Shown here: positions 51,767 through 60,780 of the stretch, piece after piece
How positions within the stretch are numbered: the stretch's first letter is position 1
Layout of the letters: the number at the start of each line of letters is the position of its first letter
Origin: CAXTPV01 sp965276715
GTDB lineage: Bacteria; Pseudomonadota; Alphaproteobacteria; Acetobacterales; Acetobacteraceae
Assembly: GCA_965276715.1 (NCBI GenBank)
Contig: OZ255622.1
Coordinates: 1,364,001-1,428,000, forward strand
Reading direction: 5' to 3'
Length of the DNA stretch: 64,000 nt
Notes under the pieces: model-generated
Told to the model about the DNA's origin: nothing
The model's database searches: none
Seen by the model: only the letters and a program-made list of their open reading frames with translations
Position numbers and translations under genes: made by a program

Positions 51767-53089
51767 ATGACCGTCTGTTTCGTCACACACCACGGAAGCC
51801 TTGTCTGTTTCGGCGACGGCCAGGCGGATTTCAGGCATCTGCCTCTCGGTGGTCTGGACCACGCGGCGCTCGTGCTCTGCGATGCCGACGCAGTGCCTCT
51901 TCGCTCCGGCCAACACGACGGCCGGCCCGTGCGTATCCGCCCTTCGGCACCGGCCAGGAACGGCCTGCCGCACGCGCTCGGCATCGGTCCGTGCGAACGG
52001 CGCTCCAGCATCACGCTCGAATGGCGTGGAACCCATCTGTGCGCCGGCAGCGAGGGCGGCACCATCCTCCGCTCCGAGCGGATCGGCGCATGGGAGGAAT
52101 TCCTTCCCTTGGACATCGACGACCTCGCGCTGATCAGGGCCATCGTGGGGGGAGGCTGGATGCGTGAGCGCGACCGGCGCCCGCTCGGCAACGGCGAGGT
52201 CCGGCTGGAGCATGATTTCGTCTTGGCTGTGGCCGGCCTTGCGATCGATCTGCGTCTGCAGCCCTCGCTCGGCGGAGAGGTCGCGTTGCGGTCGGGACGG
52301 GCGACGTTGCTGGCTGACGGATGGCGCATCGAGGCGCTGCGCCGGTTCGAGCCGGCCGTCGTCTGGAGGCATGACGGTTCCGAAACGGCGGACGAGGAAA
52401 TCGTGCTTGGGCTCGCATCCATGCTCGCGCACCGTCCATTGCCGGCGCGCCTGCTCATCGAGACGCGGATTGCATCCGACATGCTCGTCGAAAGGCTGCC
52501 CGGACTGCGCGGCGTCGCCTTCGAGGCGCAAACGCCCGACGGGGGCAGACCCGGACTACTGCCGTGGAACAGGTGCGGCTCGGCCGGCTGTTCGGGACCG
52601 ATCCTGTATCTGTCCAACGGGGTGACCTGCCAGGCGCCGTTGCATGCAATGCTCGAATTGCTTGCCGGGGAGGATGCAATCGCGCTGTTGCCGTCGACAT
52701 GGAGCGCCCAGCCGGCTTCGGCTTCGGCTTCGGCTTCGGACGAGGGGGGGCATCTTTTCGCCAATGATCCGGCCGAGGCGCCGGACGGAATCGCGTGCAG
52801 TGCGGCGATCGTCGGGGTTCCCAATGTTGCCGATGATTCCGGTCTGCAGGATCTGATCGCGGCGATCTCCGCGAACCGTCTCGCCGGGGTCGTGCGCGAC
52901 GACCGGATCGAGGATGACCTGCTGCGCTACGTGTTCGCTCGATGCGGTGGCGCAAGCACGCGCTTCCTGTCGCGGTTCGCGCGCGAGGGCGCAGGCACGA
53001 ACGATGGCGCCGTGCTCAGAAACTTTCGGGCACTGCCACCTGGACCACGCATCGAGGCGATGCGTTCGTCGCTCGACCCTGCCGCCTAG
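51767..53089 (+). CDS. Hypothetical protein in the glycan cluster
   Basis: Encodes 440 residues from ATG 51767, which lies in a 12-base direct repeat (51741-51752 and 51761-51772) at the galE stop. It starts TVCFVTHHGSLVCFGDG and is beta-rich in its first half (LEWRGTHLCAGSEGG, FLPLDIDDLALIR). It shows no catalytic motif that I recognise. A run of four GGCTTC hexamers (52714-52737) encodes ASASASAS. There is no signal peptide. It is followed by a GT92-like gene, and together they probably belong to the same glycan pathway. The function is unknown. Confidence 0.62.
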   Translation: MTVCFVTHHGSLVCFGDGQADFRHLPLGGLDHAALVLCDADAVPLRSGQHDGRPVRIRPSAPARNGLPHALGIGPCERRSSITLEWRGTHLCAGSEGGTILRSERIGAWEEFLPLDIDDLALIRAIVGGGWMRERDRRPLGNGEVRLEHDFVLAVAGLAIDLRLQPSLGGEVALRSGRATLLADGWRIEALRRFEPAVVWRHDGSETADEEIVLGLASMLAHRPLPARLLIETRIASDMLVERLPGLRGVAFEAQTPDGGRPGLLPWNRCGSAGCSGPILYLSNGVTCQAPLHAMLELLAGEDAIALLPSTWSAQPASASASASDEGGHLFANDPAEAPDGIACSAAIVGVPNVADDSGLQDLIAAISANRLAGVVRDDRIEDDLLRYVFARCGGASTRFLSRFAREGAGTNDGAVLRNFRALPPGPRIEAMRSSLDPAA

Positions 53090-53099
53090 ACGCTCGCAG

Positions 53100-53909
53100 G
53101 TGGCGCGCGTGCGATGCCTCATGATGCAGCGGGACAAGCGGGCGTTCCTGGGCGCGTGGCTGGGTTATCACGGCTATCTGTTCGGCTTGGAGAACTTGAC
53201 CGTCTTCGACAACGGCTCGACCGACCCGGAGGTTGTGGCAACCCTCCGCCGCTATGAGAGTGCCGGCTGCACGATCCTCTGGCATTGCAAGACGGACGAT
53301 GATTTCGCGGAACGAGAGAAGCATTTCCGCGCGGTGGTGGCCGGCTGGGAGCGCGAGCTTTGTTACGACATGGCGATCCCGCTCGAATGCAACGAATTTG
53401 TCGCCCTGTTCGACACGGGCGGGCTCTCGTGCCGGCGTGACGACATCGAGACCTACCTCGAGACGTTGAGCCGGACGCAGGAGCGTTTCGAGATCGGATG
53501 CTCGTTGGCGGCGACACCGGCGTCATCCGGCTTCTACGGCTTGCATCCAAGTTCGAAACCGATCGTCACGCTCGGGTCGCACGAGCGTTCGACCGCTGGT
53601 CCCCGGCCGATCGAGCTGACCTGCGTAATCCCCGACGGCGCACTGGCTTGCGGAGAGATGCTGGTCGGGTTTCCTGCGCTCGCCTCGCTCATCTTGGCGC
53701 TCGGTGTAACGACCGCAATGTTCGGACCCGCCGCCGATGACCTGCCAGGGATGCTCTCGCATCCGATCAGGAAGAAGCGCGCGCGGTCGAGCACGATGTT
53801 CGACGGCCGTCGCTACCTGGAGCGCAATCCCGATGTCGCCGCCGCTGGTTGGCCGCCGCTGAAGCATTTCCTGCTGCATGGCGCGAAAGAAAAGCGACGG
53901 CACCTGTAG
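53100..53909 (+). CDS. GT92/DUF23-like glycosyltransferase with C-terminal NPD motif
   Basis: Encodes 269 residues from GTG 53100, eleven bases after the previous stop; the start is uncertain because no good ribosome binding site is seen. It begins VRCLMMQRDKRAFLGAWLGYHGYLFG, then LTVFDNGSTDPEVV, the GT92/GT2-like opening. ALFDTGGL occupies the usual DxD position and may be degenerate (DTG). It ends RRYLERNPDVAAAGW, LKHFLLHGA, the short appendix also found in the 31761 protein. It is convergent with motA. Confidence 0.72.
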   Translation: MARVRCLMMQRDKRAFLGAWLGYHGYLFGLENLTVFDNGSTDPEVVATLRRYESAGCTILWHCKTDDDFAEREKHFRAVVAGWERELCYDMAIPLECNEFVALFDTGGLSCRRDDIETYLETLSRTQERFEIGCSLAATPASSGFYGLHPSSKPIVTLGSHERSTAGPRPIELTCVIPDGALACGEMLVGFPALASLILALGVTTAMFGPAADDLPGMLSHPIRKKRARSSTMFDGRRYLERNPDVAAAGWPPLKHFLLHGAKEKRRHL

Positions 53910-53950
53910 GGCGTGCGTGCCCGGAGCCGGCCCCGGTTCTTTGTGGCTCG

Positions 53951-54817
53951 CTACACCGCGTTGCAAGCCTGCAACGCCTGTTCCAGCTCGGCGAAGCTCG
54001 GCATGTGCTGCGTCGGGACGACCTTGCGTCCGCTCTCGACGCTGACTTGCGGTGCATTGCCATGAAGGTGCGCGACGAGCACGGCCCGGATCATCTCGTA
54101 GTACTGGGCTTCCTCCTCGACGACGCCGCGGAGGCGCGAGGCGACCGGACCCACGACGCCATAGGACAGCAGCACACCGAGGAAGGTGCCCACGAGGGCG
54201 CCGCCGATCATCTCACCGAGGACGGCCGGGCTCTCGTTGATGTGGCCCATCGTCTTGATGACGCCCAGAACGGCGGCGACGATGCCGAGGGCGGGAAGCC
54301 CGTCGGACATCGTCTGCAGGGCGTGCGAAGGATGCAGCTCCTCGTGAAGACCCTTCTTGAGCTCGCGCGCCATCGTGTCCTCGATCTGGTGCGGGTCGTC
54401 GGCGTTCATGCCGACCATGCGCATGTAGTCGCAGATCAGGCTAGTCGCGTGATGATTGGCGAGCACCTTGGCGGCCGTCTTGAAGATGGGGCTCTCGTCG
54501 GGCGCCTCGATATGCGGTTCGACCGCGACCGGCCCCTTGCTGCTCGCGAGGCGAACGAGCTGGAAGAGCACGGTCAGCAGTTCGATGTAGTCGGGCTTGC
54601 GGAAGCGCGATCCCTTCATCGCCTTGAGAAAACCGCCGAGCGTGTGCTTCACGTCGTGCATCGAGTTGGCCATGAGGAAGGCGCCGGCGGCCGAGCCGCC
54701 GATGCTGAGCATCTCGAACGGCATCGCGGCGATCAGCGGTCCGATGGCGCCGCCGGAGGCAAGGAAGCTGCCGAACACGCAGGCGATCAGAAAGCCCAGG
54801 CCGCCCAGGATCAGCAC
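53951..54817 (-). CDS. motA: Flagellar motor stator protein MotA
   Basis: Encodes 288 residues from GTG 54817. MotA forms, with MotB, the proton channel that drives flagellar rotation. The N-terminal hydrophobic helices (LGFLIACVFGSFLASGG, FEMLSIGGSAAGAFL), the long cytoplasmic part (HDVKHTLGGFLKAMKG) and the C-terminal pair (LPALGIVAAVLGVIKTM, GTFLGVLLSYGVVGP) match the four-helix topology of the family. It follows motB by four bases. The order motB then motA is the reverse of the common arrangement. Confidence 0.93.
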   Translation of the reverse strand: MLILGGLGFLIACVFGSFLASGGAIGPLIAAMPFEMLSIGGSAAGAFLMANSMHDVKHTLGGFLKAMKGSRFRKPDYIELLTVLFQLVRLASSKGPVAVEPHIEAPDESPIFKTAAKVLANHHATSLICDYMRMVGMNADDPHQIEDTMARELKKGLHEELHPSHALQTMSDGLPALGIVAAVLGVIKTMGHINESPAVLGEMIGGALVGTFLGVLLSYGVVGPVASRLRGVVEEEAQYYEMIRAVLVAHLHGNAPQVSVESGRKVVPTQHMPSFAELEQALQACNAV

Positions 54818-54821
54818 GAAC

Positions 54822-55973
54822 CTATTGTCCCGGCGGCCTGGTGACGATGCTCGGCAGCGGCCGGTGGACGATCATCACGACGCGTCTGTTGGCGGCTGCC
54901 ATCGGCTGCGCCGGCAGCAGGAGTTCGTGGTCGGCGAGGCCGGCGACGCCCGCGATACGCTGATCGTCCAGGCCGCCTGCCACGAGAGCCGCGCGCGTGG
55001 ATTCCGCGCGGGCAGCCGACAGGTCCCAGTTCGAGCGGCAGCGTCCCGCGCATGGTGCCGCATCGGTGTGGCCGACGATGGAGATTGGATCGCCGAGACG
55101 GGCGAGCACCGGCGCGACGCGGGCGAGGATGCGGCGGGCCCGGTCGTTCGGGACGACCGTCCCCGGGTCGAACATGGGCTTTCCCTCGGCGTCGAAGATC
55201 TGGATCCGCAGCTCGTCGGGCGTGAGGTCGACGGCGACCTGACGGGCGGCATCGCCGATGGCCGGGTCCGACGCGATGGCCTGCTTGATCGCCGACGCGG
55301 CGCTGGCGAGGCGCTGCGCCTGTCTTGCCGCCGCGGCTTCGTCGGCGCCCGGCCGCGCGACTACCGGTGGTGGTGGAGACAGGTTGCCGTCACGCGCGAG
55401 CGGGTCGTGCGGGGGGGACGGGGAGTCCATGTCGCTGTCGGACTCCTGATCGGTGCCATGGCCAGACGCCCCGGGCAGATTGGAAGTGCCCTCGATCGGA
55501 ATGGCGTCGGGATCGGTCTCGGGTGCGGCGAACCTGGCGGCGCCGAGCTGGTCGGCGAGGCCCTTCTCTCCAGGTTCGCCGGTCGACGGGCCGCCCAGCC
55601 TGCCGTTGCTCGGAGGGGTCTCCGGCGCGGGTTGCTCGTCCGGCGGCGGTCTGCCGGTCTGGTCGATATTGCTGACATAGCCACGGTTGGAGACGAGCGA
55701 TCCCGCTTCGTTCGGGGTCAGGCCGCCGAACGGCTTGCCGCTGCCCGACATGCTGCGCGTGGCGGGACCGACGGGGCTGAAATAGTCGGCCAGGCCGCGC
55801 CGCTGCTTTTCGGTGGTGGCGTTGATCAGCCACATCAGCAGGAAGAACGCCATCATCGCGGTGACGAAGTCGGCGTAGGCGACCTTCCACGCGCCGCCGT
55901 GATGAGTGCCGGAGACGATCTCCTCGCGGCGGATCACGATGGTGGGTGCGCCCTTTTTCGCCTTCTTCGCCAT
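54822..55973 (-). CDS. motB: Flagellar motor protein MotB
   Basis: Encodes 383 residues from ATG 55973 (AGGA upstream). A basic N-terminus (AKKAKKG) is followed by the plug and single membrane helix with the proton-carrying Asp in YADFVTAMMAFFLLMWL. A long Pro/Asp-rich linker (about 80-230) leads to an OmpA-type peptidoglycan-binding domain with ISIVGHTDAAP, WDLSAARAEST and NRRVVMIV. This is the stator partner of MotA, encoded directly downstream. The linker is longer and more acidic than in many MotB proteins. Confidence 0.92.
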   Translation of the reverse strand: MAKKAKKGAPTIVIRREEIVSGTHHGGAWKVAYADFVTAMMAFFLLMWLINATTEKQRRGLADYFSPVGPATRSMSGSGKPFGGLTPNEAGSLVSNRGYVSNIDQTGRPPPDEQPAPETPPSNGRLGGPSTGEPGEKGLADQLGAARFAAPETDPDAIPIEGTSNLPGASGHGTDQESDSDMDSPSPPHDPLARDGNLSPPPPVVARPGADEAAAARQAQRLASAASAIKQAIASDPAIGDAARQVAVDLTPDELRIQIFDAEGKPMFDPGTVVPNDRARRILARVAPVLARLGDPISIVGHTDAAPCAGRCRSNWDLSAARAESTRAALVAGGLDDQRIAGVAGLADHELLLPAQPMAAANRRVVMIVHRPLPSIVTRPPGQ

Positions 55974-56014
55974 GCATCGGTTCCTGTGGAGAGGAAGAGG
56001 ATGGCGCGGAAGGG

Positions 56015-57454
56015 TTAGCGCAGGTTTAAAGCGGGGGATCGGACGGGCAGGCTGGTCGCGAGGATGCCGCGCGCCTGCGCCCGGTAGAGGTCGTATCGCT
56101 CCACCGTCCGGCCGGGGTGGCCCCTTCCAAGGATCGCGACCATGACGGGCGACGTCCATTGCGCGGGGTCCGGCGGCTCTCGTCGCCTGTCGCTGCGCAC
56201 GAGGAGGACGCAGCCGGCAAGCGGCGCACGCGGCAGATCGATGAACGACCAGCGCAGGTCGGTGCCGAGGATCCTGGCCGCCGCGCCATGCCAGGCCAGT
56301 TCGGACGCGATCTCATAGTTGTCGGCCGCGAGCGGACAGGCGGCCGCGCGGGCGATCGCGCCGATCCGGCGGGATAGATCCTGCCAGCCGCCGAGCTTGA
56401 CCGCGGCGACGTCGAGGCGCGCGGGCAGCGCGATCGGGTGGAGAGCGGCCTGCAGATAGACCAGCAGGGTGATCGCGAGACCGGACCCGGCGGCGCGCCA
56501 GCCGCGGCGGGGCGGGCAGCAGGAGGCGGCCGCGATCGCCGCCGACGGATAAAGCACCGAAGGCCAGTTGGCCTGCACCCGGCCGCCGAGGGCGTGTTCG
56601 ACGAAGACCGCCGTGGGGACCAGCGTCGCGAGGGCTACGAGGGTCGCGCCGCTGTCTCCGCGCCATGCGCGCCGGGAGACCTGGGTTACGCCGGCACAGA
56701 ACAGGATGGCGAGCAGCGGCGTCGCCAGACCGAGCTGCCCGAGCACGAGTTCGGATAGATAGCGCAGCGCGGCCTGGAGATGGACGTCGCCCGCGCGGCC
56801 GCCCTGCTTGGCAAAGCTTGCGAAGTCGTGCGCGGCATTCCAGACGATGACCGGCGCCATGAGCGACAGGCAGGCGAGGCCTCCGGCCCAGACCGGCCAC
56901 GCGAGCGACACGCGCGGGCCGCGGCTGCGCAGCAGCCACAGCAGGACCGCAGGCAGGAGCAGGATGCCGGTGTATTTCGAGTCGAAGGCAAGTCCGATCG
57001 ATGCGAAACCCGCGATCAGCCAGCCGTCCGAGCCGGTCGCAAGCGAGCGGCCGAACAGCCAGAGCGAGAGCGTCCAGAAGAAGAGCAGAGGGGTGTCCGG
57101 CGTCATGGTGATGGCGCCGGCACCCACCATGAGCGTGGCGTTGAGCAGGACGGCGGCGGCGATCGCGCGTTCGCGTCCGAGCCCCAGGAGGTCGCGGGCG
57201 GCGAAGGCCAGCAGCAGCGAGCCGAACAGGGCCGAGAGGGGCGCGAGCAGACGGACGCCGAGGCGGTCGTCGCCCGCGATCGCGGTGCCGGTCCTGATCC
57301 AGAGTGCCACCATCGGCGGGTGATCGAGGTAGCCGGCGGCGAGCGCCTTCGACCAGGTCCAGTAGTAGGCCTCGTCGGGCGAGAGCGGTATGGCGGATGC
57401 GGCGAGGAAGCGGACCAGGGTCAGCGCCGCGAGGAAGGCGGCGGCCCGCTTCAC
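56015..57454 (-). CDS. ArnT/PMT-like membrane glycosyltransferase (GT39/GT83 type)
   Basis: Encodes 479 residues from GTG 57454, which overlaps the preceding GT2 stop (GTGA). The start AAAFLAALTLVRFLAAS is followed by the catalytic first-loop signature LSPDEAYYW, with the acidic DE typical of the dolichyl-phosphate mannosyltransferase/ArnT superfamily, and HPPMVALWI. Around ten hydrophobic helices follow. These enzymes transfer a sugar from a polyprenyl phosphate to a periplasmic acceptor. The preceding GT2-GtrA gene probably makes or flips the lipid-linked sugar. Confidence 0.87.
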   Translation of the reverse strand: MKRAAAFLAALTLVRFLAASAIPLSPDEAYYWTWSKALAAGYLDHPPMVALWIRTGTAIAGDDRLGVRLLAPLSALFGSLLLAFAARDLLGLGRERAIAAAVLLNATLMVGAGAITMTPDTPLLFFWTLSLWLFGRSLATGSDGWLIAGFASIGLAFDSKYTGILLLPAVLLWLLRSRGPRVSLAWPVWAGGLACLSLMAPVIVWNAAHDFASFAKQGGRAGDVHLQAALRYLSELVLGQLGLATPLLAILFCAGVTQVSRRAWRGDSGATLVALATLVPTAVFVEHALGGRVQANWPSVLYPSAAIAAASCCPPRRGWRAAGSGLAITLLVYLQAALHPIALPARLDVAAVKLGGWQDLSRRIGAIARAAACPLAADNYEIASELAWHGAAARILGTDLRWSFIDLPRAPLAGCVLLVRSDRRREPPDPAQWTSPVMVAILGRGHPGRTVERYDLYRAQARGILATSLPVRSPALNLR

Positions 57455-58584
57455 CTGACGCGCCAGACCAGCGTCGACGAGACGGCGTAGTTCCAGACCA
57501 CCGCGATCACGGCACCGGCGGCGCCCGAGAGGTTCCAGCCGGAATGCGCCTGATAGAGCATGTGGGCGATGCCGATGTCGGCCGCCCCGCCGAGGCCGCA
57601 GACCAGCATGAAGAGGAGGAAGCCGCGACCGAGCGCCGTGCCGCGCAGCCGGTAGGCCCGGTAGGTGATGACGTTGTTGAGCCAGAAATTTGCGGCGATG
57701 GCGATGCCGGTCGCGATCGTCTGGGCGTAGCCGAAGCTGAGGCCGGTGGCGCGGATCATCGCCAGCGCCGCCACGTTGACCGCGATGCCGAGCAGGCCGA
57801 CCAGCATGAAGGCCAGGAAGCGGGTCGGCAGGACGCCGCCGGTGAACTTGTCGAGCAGCAGGGACGCGAACTGGACGAGGACGAGGACGTCGAGCTTGCT
57901 GGAGCCGGACGCGCGCGGCCGGAACCGGAACGGGACCTCGCTGACGCGTAGCGGAACGGGCGAGGACAGGATGAGGTCGAGCAGGATCTTGAAGCCGCTC
58001 GCGGAGAGGCGCGGGGCGAGGCGCTCGAAGGTCGCCCGCTCGGTGACGAAGAAGCCGCTCATCGGATCGGCGAGCCTTGCCGGCAGCACGGCCTGGGCGA
58101 GACGGATGCCGGTGCGCGACAGGAGCCGCCGCCGGGAGGAGACGAGGCCGGCCGCCTCGCCGCCGTCGACATGACGGCTGCCGACGGCGATCGTGCACGT
58201 GCCGCTTCTGACCAGGGCCAGCATGGACGGGATGATGGCCTCGTCATGTTGCAGGTCGCCGTCCATGACGGCGACCCATTGGCCGGAGGCCGCCAACGCT
58301 CCCTCGATGACGGCGCTCGACAGGCCTCGGCGGCCGATCCGGCGGATGCAGCGGATGCGCCGGTCGAGCGCGCCGAGGCTTCTCGCCTCGTCCGCGGTCC
58401 CGTCCGGGCTGTCGTCGTCGACGATCAGCAATTCCCAGGTGATGCCGAAGAGCGCGGGCTCGAGGGCGGCCACGAGCGGGGCGATGTTCGCGCGCTCGTT
58501 GAAGCAGGGGACCACGATCGTGAGGTCGGGGCCGCCGTCCGTCTGCGCGGCGGGGCCCCGAAGGGCGGCGGATCGGTCGCTCAT
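57451..58584 (-). CDS. GT2 polyprenyl-phosphate glycosyltransferase with GtrA domain
   Basis: Encodes 377 residues. The N-terminal GT2 domain has TIVVPCFNERANI, LLIVDDDSPDGT, VAVMDGDLQHDE and MSGFFV, as in dolichyl-phosphate mannose synthases. The C-terminal region (about 255-375) has four hydrophobic helices with FLAFMLVGLLGIAVNV, NFWLNNVITYR and VVWNYAVSS, the GtrA-type flippase fold. It makes and probably helps translocate a polyprenyl-phosphate sugar for the ArnT/PMT-like enzyme encoded next, whose start overlaps its stop. Confidence 0.9.
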   Translation of the reverse strand: MSDRSAALRGPAAQTDGGPDLTIVVPCFNERANIAPLVAALEPALFGITWELLIVDDDSPDGTADEARSLGALDRRIRCIRRIGRRGLSSAVIEGALAASGQWVAVMDGDLQHDEAIIPSMLALVRSGTCTIAVGSRHVDGGEAAGLVSSRRRLLSRTGIRLAQAVLPARLADPMSGFFVTERATFERLAPRLSASGFKILLDLILSSPVPLRVSEVPFRFRPRASGSSKLDVLVLVQFASLLLDKFTGGVLPTRFLAFMLVGLLGIAVNVAALAMIRATGLSFGYAQTIATGIAIAANFWLNNVITYRAYRLRGTALGRGFLLFMLVCGLGGAADIGIAHMLYQAHSGWNLSGAAGAVIAVVWNYAVSSTLVWRVR

Positions 58585-58600
58585 GCGATTGGCTCCGGCG

Positions 58601-59101
58601 TCAGATCGGCAGGCCGGCGAGATGGCGGGCGGTTCGGATGGTCTGCAGCGTCTGCACGCGCGAGACGGTCGGCAGGCCGGTGAGCGACTGGGTGAGGCGG
58701 TTCTCGTGCGGGGTGTCGCGCGCGACGAGCCGGAGCAGGAAGTCGCCGCCGCCTCGGATCATGTGGCATTCGCGCAGCTCCGGCCAGCGCGAGACGACGG
58801 CCTCGAACTCGGCGAGCACCCTCTCCTTCTGGCTCTCGAGACCGACGAGGGCGAAGAAGGTGATCGGCCAGCCGGCCAGCAGCGGATCGATGTCGGCTGC
58901 GTAGCCGCGTAGGATGCCGGTCTCCTCGAGGCGGCGAACCCGGCGCAGGCAGGGGGGCGGGGAGATGCCGATGCGTCGTGCGAGCTCGACATTGGTGATG
59001 CGGCCATCCGACTGGAGCTCGCGCAGGATCCGCCGATCGATCACGTCGAGCTCGACCGTCCGGTGCACGCGGTCGCTGTCGGGCAGATGTTCCTCCTGCA
59101 C
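58601..59101 (-). CDS. Lrp/AsnC-family transcriptional regulator
   Basis: Encodes 166 residues from GTG 59101, with AGGAA eight bases upstream. It has an N-terminal helix-turn-helix (VIDRRILRELQSDGRITNVELARRIGIS in parts: IDRRILRELQSDGRI and NVELARRIGISPPPCLRR). The C-terminal ligand-binding RAM domain follows (FFALVGLESQ, ECHMIRGGGDFLLRLVA, TVSRVQTLQTIR). It is divergent from trxB over 100 bases and may regulate it or nearby genes. Lrp-type proteins commonly sense amino acids; the effector is unknown. Confidence 0.9.
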   Translation of the reverse strand: MQEEHLPDSDRVHRTVELDVIDRRILRELQSDGRITNVELARRIGISPPPCLRRVRRLEETGILRGYAADIDPLLAGWPITFFALVGLESQKERVLAEFEAVVSRWPELRECHMIRGGGDFLLRLVARDTPHENRLTQSLTGLPTVSRVQTLQTIRTARHLAGLPI

Positions 59102-59201
59102 GCCCGATTTCCTGGCGGTGCGGGTCCGATGATACGGCGGTCTTCGGCGCCGACAAGTCGCGCTTGCCTGTCCGTGCGCCGCACATGATATCGAGTGGAG
59201 C

Positions 59202-60170
59202 ATGAGCACGCATCACACCGACCTGCTGGTCATCGGCGCGGGACCAGCCGGCTACACCGCGGCGATCTACGCGGCGCGCGCGGGCCTCCATCCCATCCTG
59301 CTGTGCGGCCTGCAGCCGGGCGGCCAGCTCACGATCACGACCGATGTCGAGAACTATCCCGGCTTCGCCGACACGGTGCAGGGGCCGTGGCTGATGGAGC
59401 AGATGGAGGCGCAGGCGCGTCATGTCGGGACCGATATACGTTACGATATCGTCATGGAGGCGGACTTGCCGCCCGGAGGTCCGTTCCGCCTGACCGGCGA
59501 TTCGGGCGATGTCTATGTCGCCGGCGCGGTGGTCGTCGCCACGGGCGCGCAGGCGCGCTGGCTCGGGCTGGCTTCGGAGAAGCGGCTGCAGGGGGCGGGC
59601 GTGTCGGCCTGCGCGACGTGCGACGGGTTCTTCTACCGCGGGCGCATGGTCGCCGTGGTCGGCGGCGGCAACACGGCGGTCGAGGAGGCGCTCTACCTGA
59701 CGCACCATGCCGACCGTGTGACGCTGATCCACAGGCGTGACCGGTTGCGCGCGGAGAAGATCCTGCAGCAGCGGCTGTTCGCGCATCCGAAGATCGAGGT
59801 GATCTGGAACGCGACCGTCGAGGAAATCCTGTCCACCGGGACGCCGCCGGTGGTGGGTGGCGTCGCGTTGCGCGACGTCGTCTCGGGCGAGACGCGGACG
59901 CTCGCCATCGACGGCGTGTTCGTGGCGATCGGCCACACGCCGAACACGTCGATGTTCCGCGGCAAGCTCGCACTCGACGACGAAGGCTATGTCGTCACCA
60001 TTCCGGGCAGCACGCGCACGTCGATCCAAGGTGTGTTCGCGGCCGGCGACGTGCAGGACAAGGTGTTCCGCCAGGCGGTGACGGCGGCGGGCACCGGGTG
60101 CATGGCAGCCTTGGAGGCCGAACGGTTCCTGGCCGAGACGGCATCGGCGGAGGCGCTGGCAGCGGAATAA
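59202..60170 (+). CDS. trxB: Thioredoxin-disulfide reductase
   Basis: Encodes 322 residues. The flavoenzyme reduces thioredoxin with NADPH. Visible are the FAD motif LVIGAGPAGYTAAIYAAR, PGGQLTITTDVENYPGF, the redox-active CATC at about 137-140 in SACATCDGFFY, the NADPH motif VVGGGNTAVEEALYL and the C-terminal VFAAGDVQDKVFRQAVTAAGTGC. All catalytic parts are present. The ATG at 59202 is the family start, with GGAG four bases upstream. Confidence 0.95.
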   Translation: MSTHHTDLLVIGAGPAGYTAAIYAARAGLHPILLCGLQPGGQLTITTDVENYPGFADTVQGPWLMEQMEAQARHVGTDIRYDIVMEADLPPGGPFRLTGDSGDVYVAGAVVVATGAQARWLGLASEKRLQGAGVSACATCDGFFYRGRMVAVVGGGNTAVEEALYLTHHADRVTLIHRRDRLRAEKILQQRLFAHPKIEVIWNATVEEILSTGTPPVVGGVALRDVVSGETRTLAIDGVFVAIGHTPNTSMFRGKLALDDEGYVVTIPGSTRTSIQGVFAAGDVQDKVFRQAVTAAGTGCMAALEAERFLAETASAEALAAE

Positions 60171-60173
60171 CGG

Positions 60174-60755
60174 CTAGAGGGTCGTGCGCAGCAGGAAGAC
60201 CTTGAAGCGGTCGCTCAGATATTCGGCCTGGCGGTTGAGCAGGTTGTAGCCCAGCAATCCGTAGAGCGCCGTGCCGATGCCGATGGCGGTCGCGAGCAAA
60301 GCGGTCCCGATCCCCTTGCTGACGGCGGCGGGATCGGACACGCCCCCGGCGGCAAGGGCGGTGAAGGTCTGCATGATGCCGAGAATGGTCCCGAGCAGGC
60401 CGAGCAAGGGTGCGGCGGTGACGATGGTGTCGAGGATCCAGAGCCGCGCGTTGACGCGCGATTCGATCCGAAGCACGAGCGCCGTCGAGAGATCGTCGAC
60501 GCGGTTGCGCGGTACGTCGCGGCGCTGGAAGGCGACATATTCGTCCATCGCCTTGCTGATGACGTCGCCGCCCTTGAAGGCGTCGACATGATGCGTGGGA
60601 TCATGGCCGGCGGCGGTGATTTTGGCTCGCACGTTCCAGGCGCGGATGGTGAGGTAGGCGAAGTAGAGCAGCCGTTCGACGAGCACGAACGTCAGCAGGC
60701 AGATGCAGGCATAGAGCGCATCAAAGGTCAGGCCGTGCAGGCGGTCGTAGTTCAA
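60174..60755 (-). CDS. exbB: MotA/TolQ/ExbB proton channel family protein (ExbB-like)
   Basis: Encodes 193 residues from TTG 60755 (AAGGA eight bases upstream). Three hydrophobic segments are seen, at about 10-30 (DALYACICLLTFVLV), 108-130 (TIVTAAPLLGLLGTILGIMQTF) and 147-168 (GIGTALLATAIGIGTALYGLLGY). The second and third are the conserved channel helices. With ExbD and TonB, encoded upstream on the same strand, it forms the energy-transducing complex of the inner membrane. The gene order exbD-tonB-exbB is uncommon. Confidence 0.9.
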   Translation of the reverse strand: MNYDRLHGLTFDALYACICLLTFVLVERLLYFAYLTIRAWNVRAKITAAGHDPTHHVDAFKGGDVISKAMDEYVAFQRRDVPRNRVDDLSTALVLRIESRVNARLWILDTIVTAAPLLGLLGTILGIMQTFTALAAGGVSDPAAVSKGIGTALLATAIGIGTALYGLLGYNLLNRQAEYLSDRFKVFLLRTTL

Positions 60756-60780
60756 TGGAGATGTCCTTGGGTGGGCCGGA

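Noticed and set aside
50248..52824. Long minus-strand frame across glf, galE and the 51767 gene
   Set aside because: It crosses three well-supported genes on the other strand and shows no recognisable domain.
59166..59195. Possible trxB promoter (TTGCCT, 17 bases, GATATC)
   Set aside because: Only 3-4 of 6 matches in each box and it would leave almost no leader; not strong enough to list.
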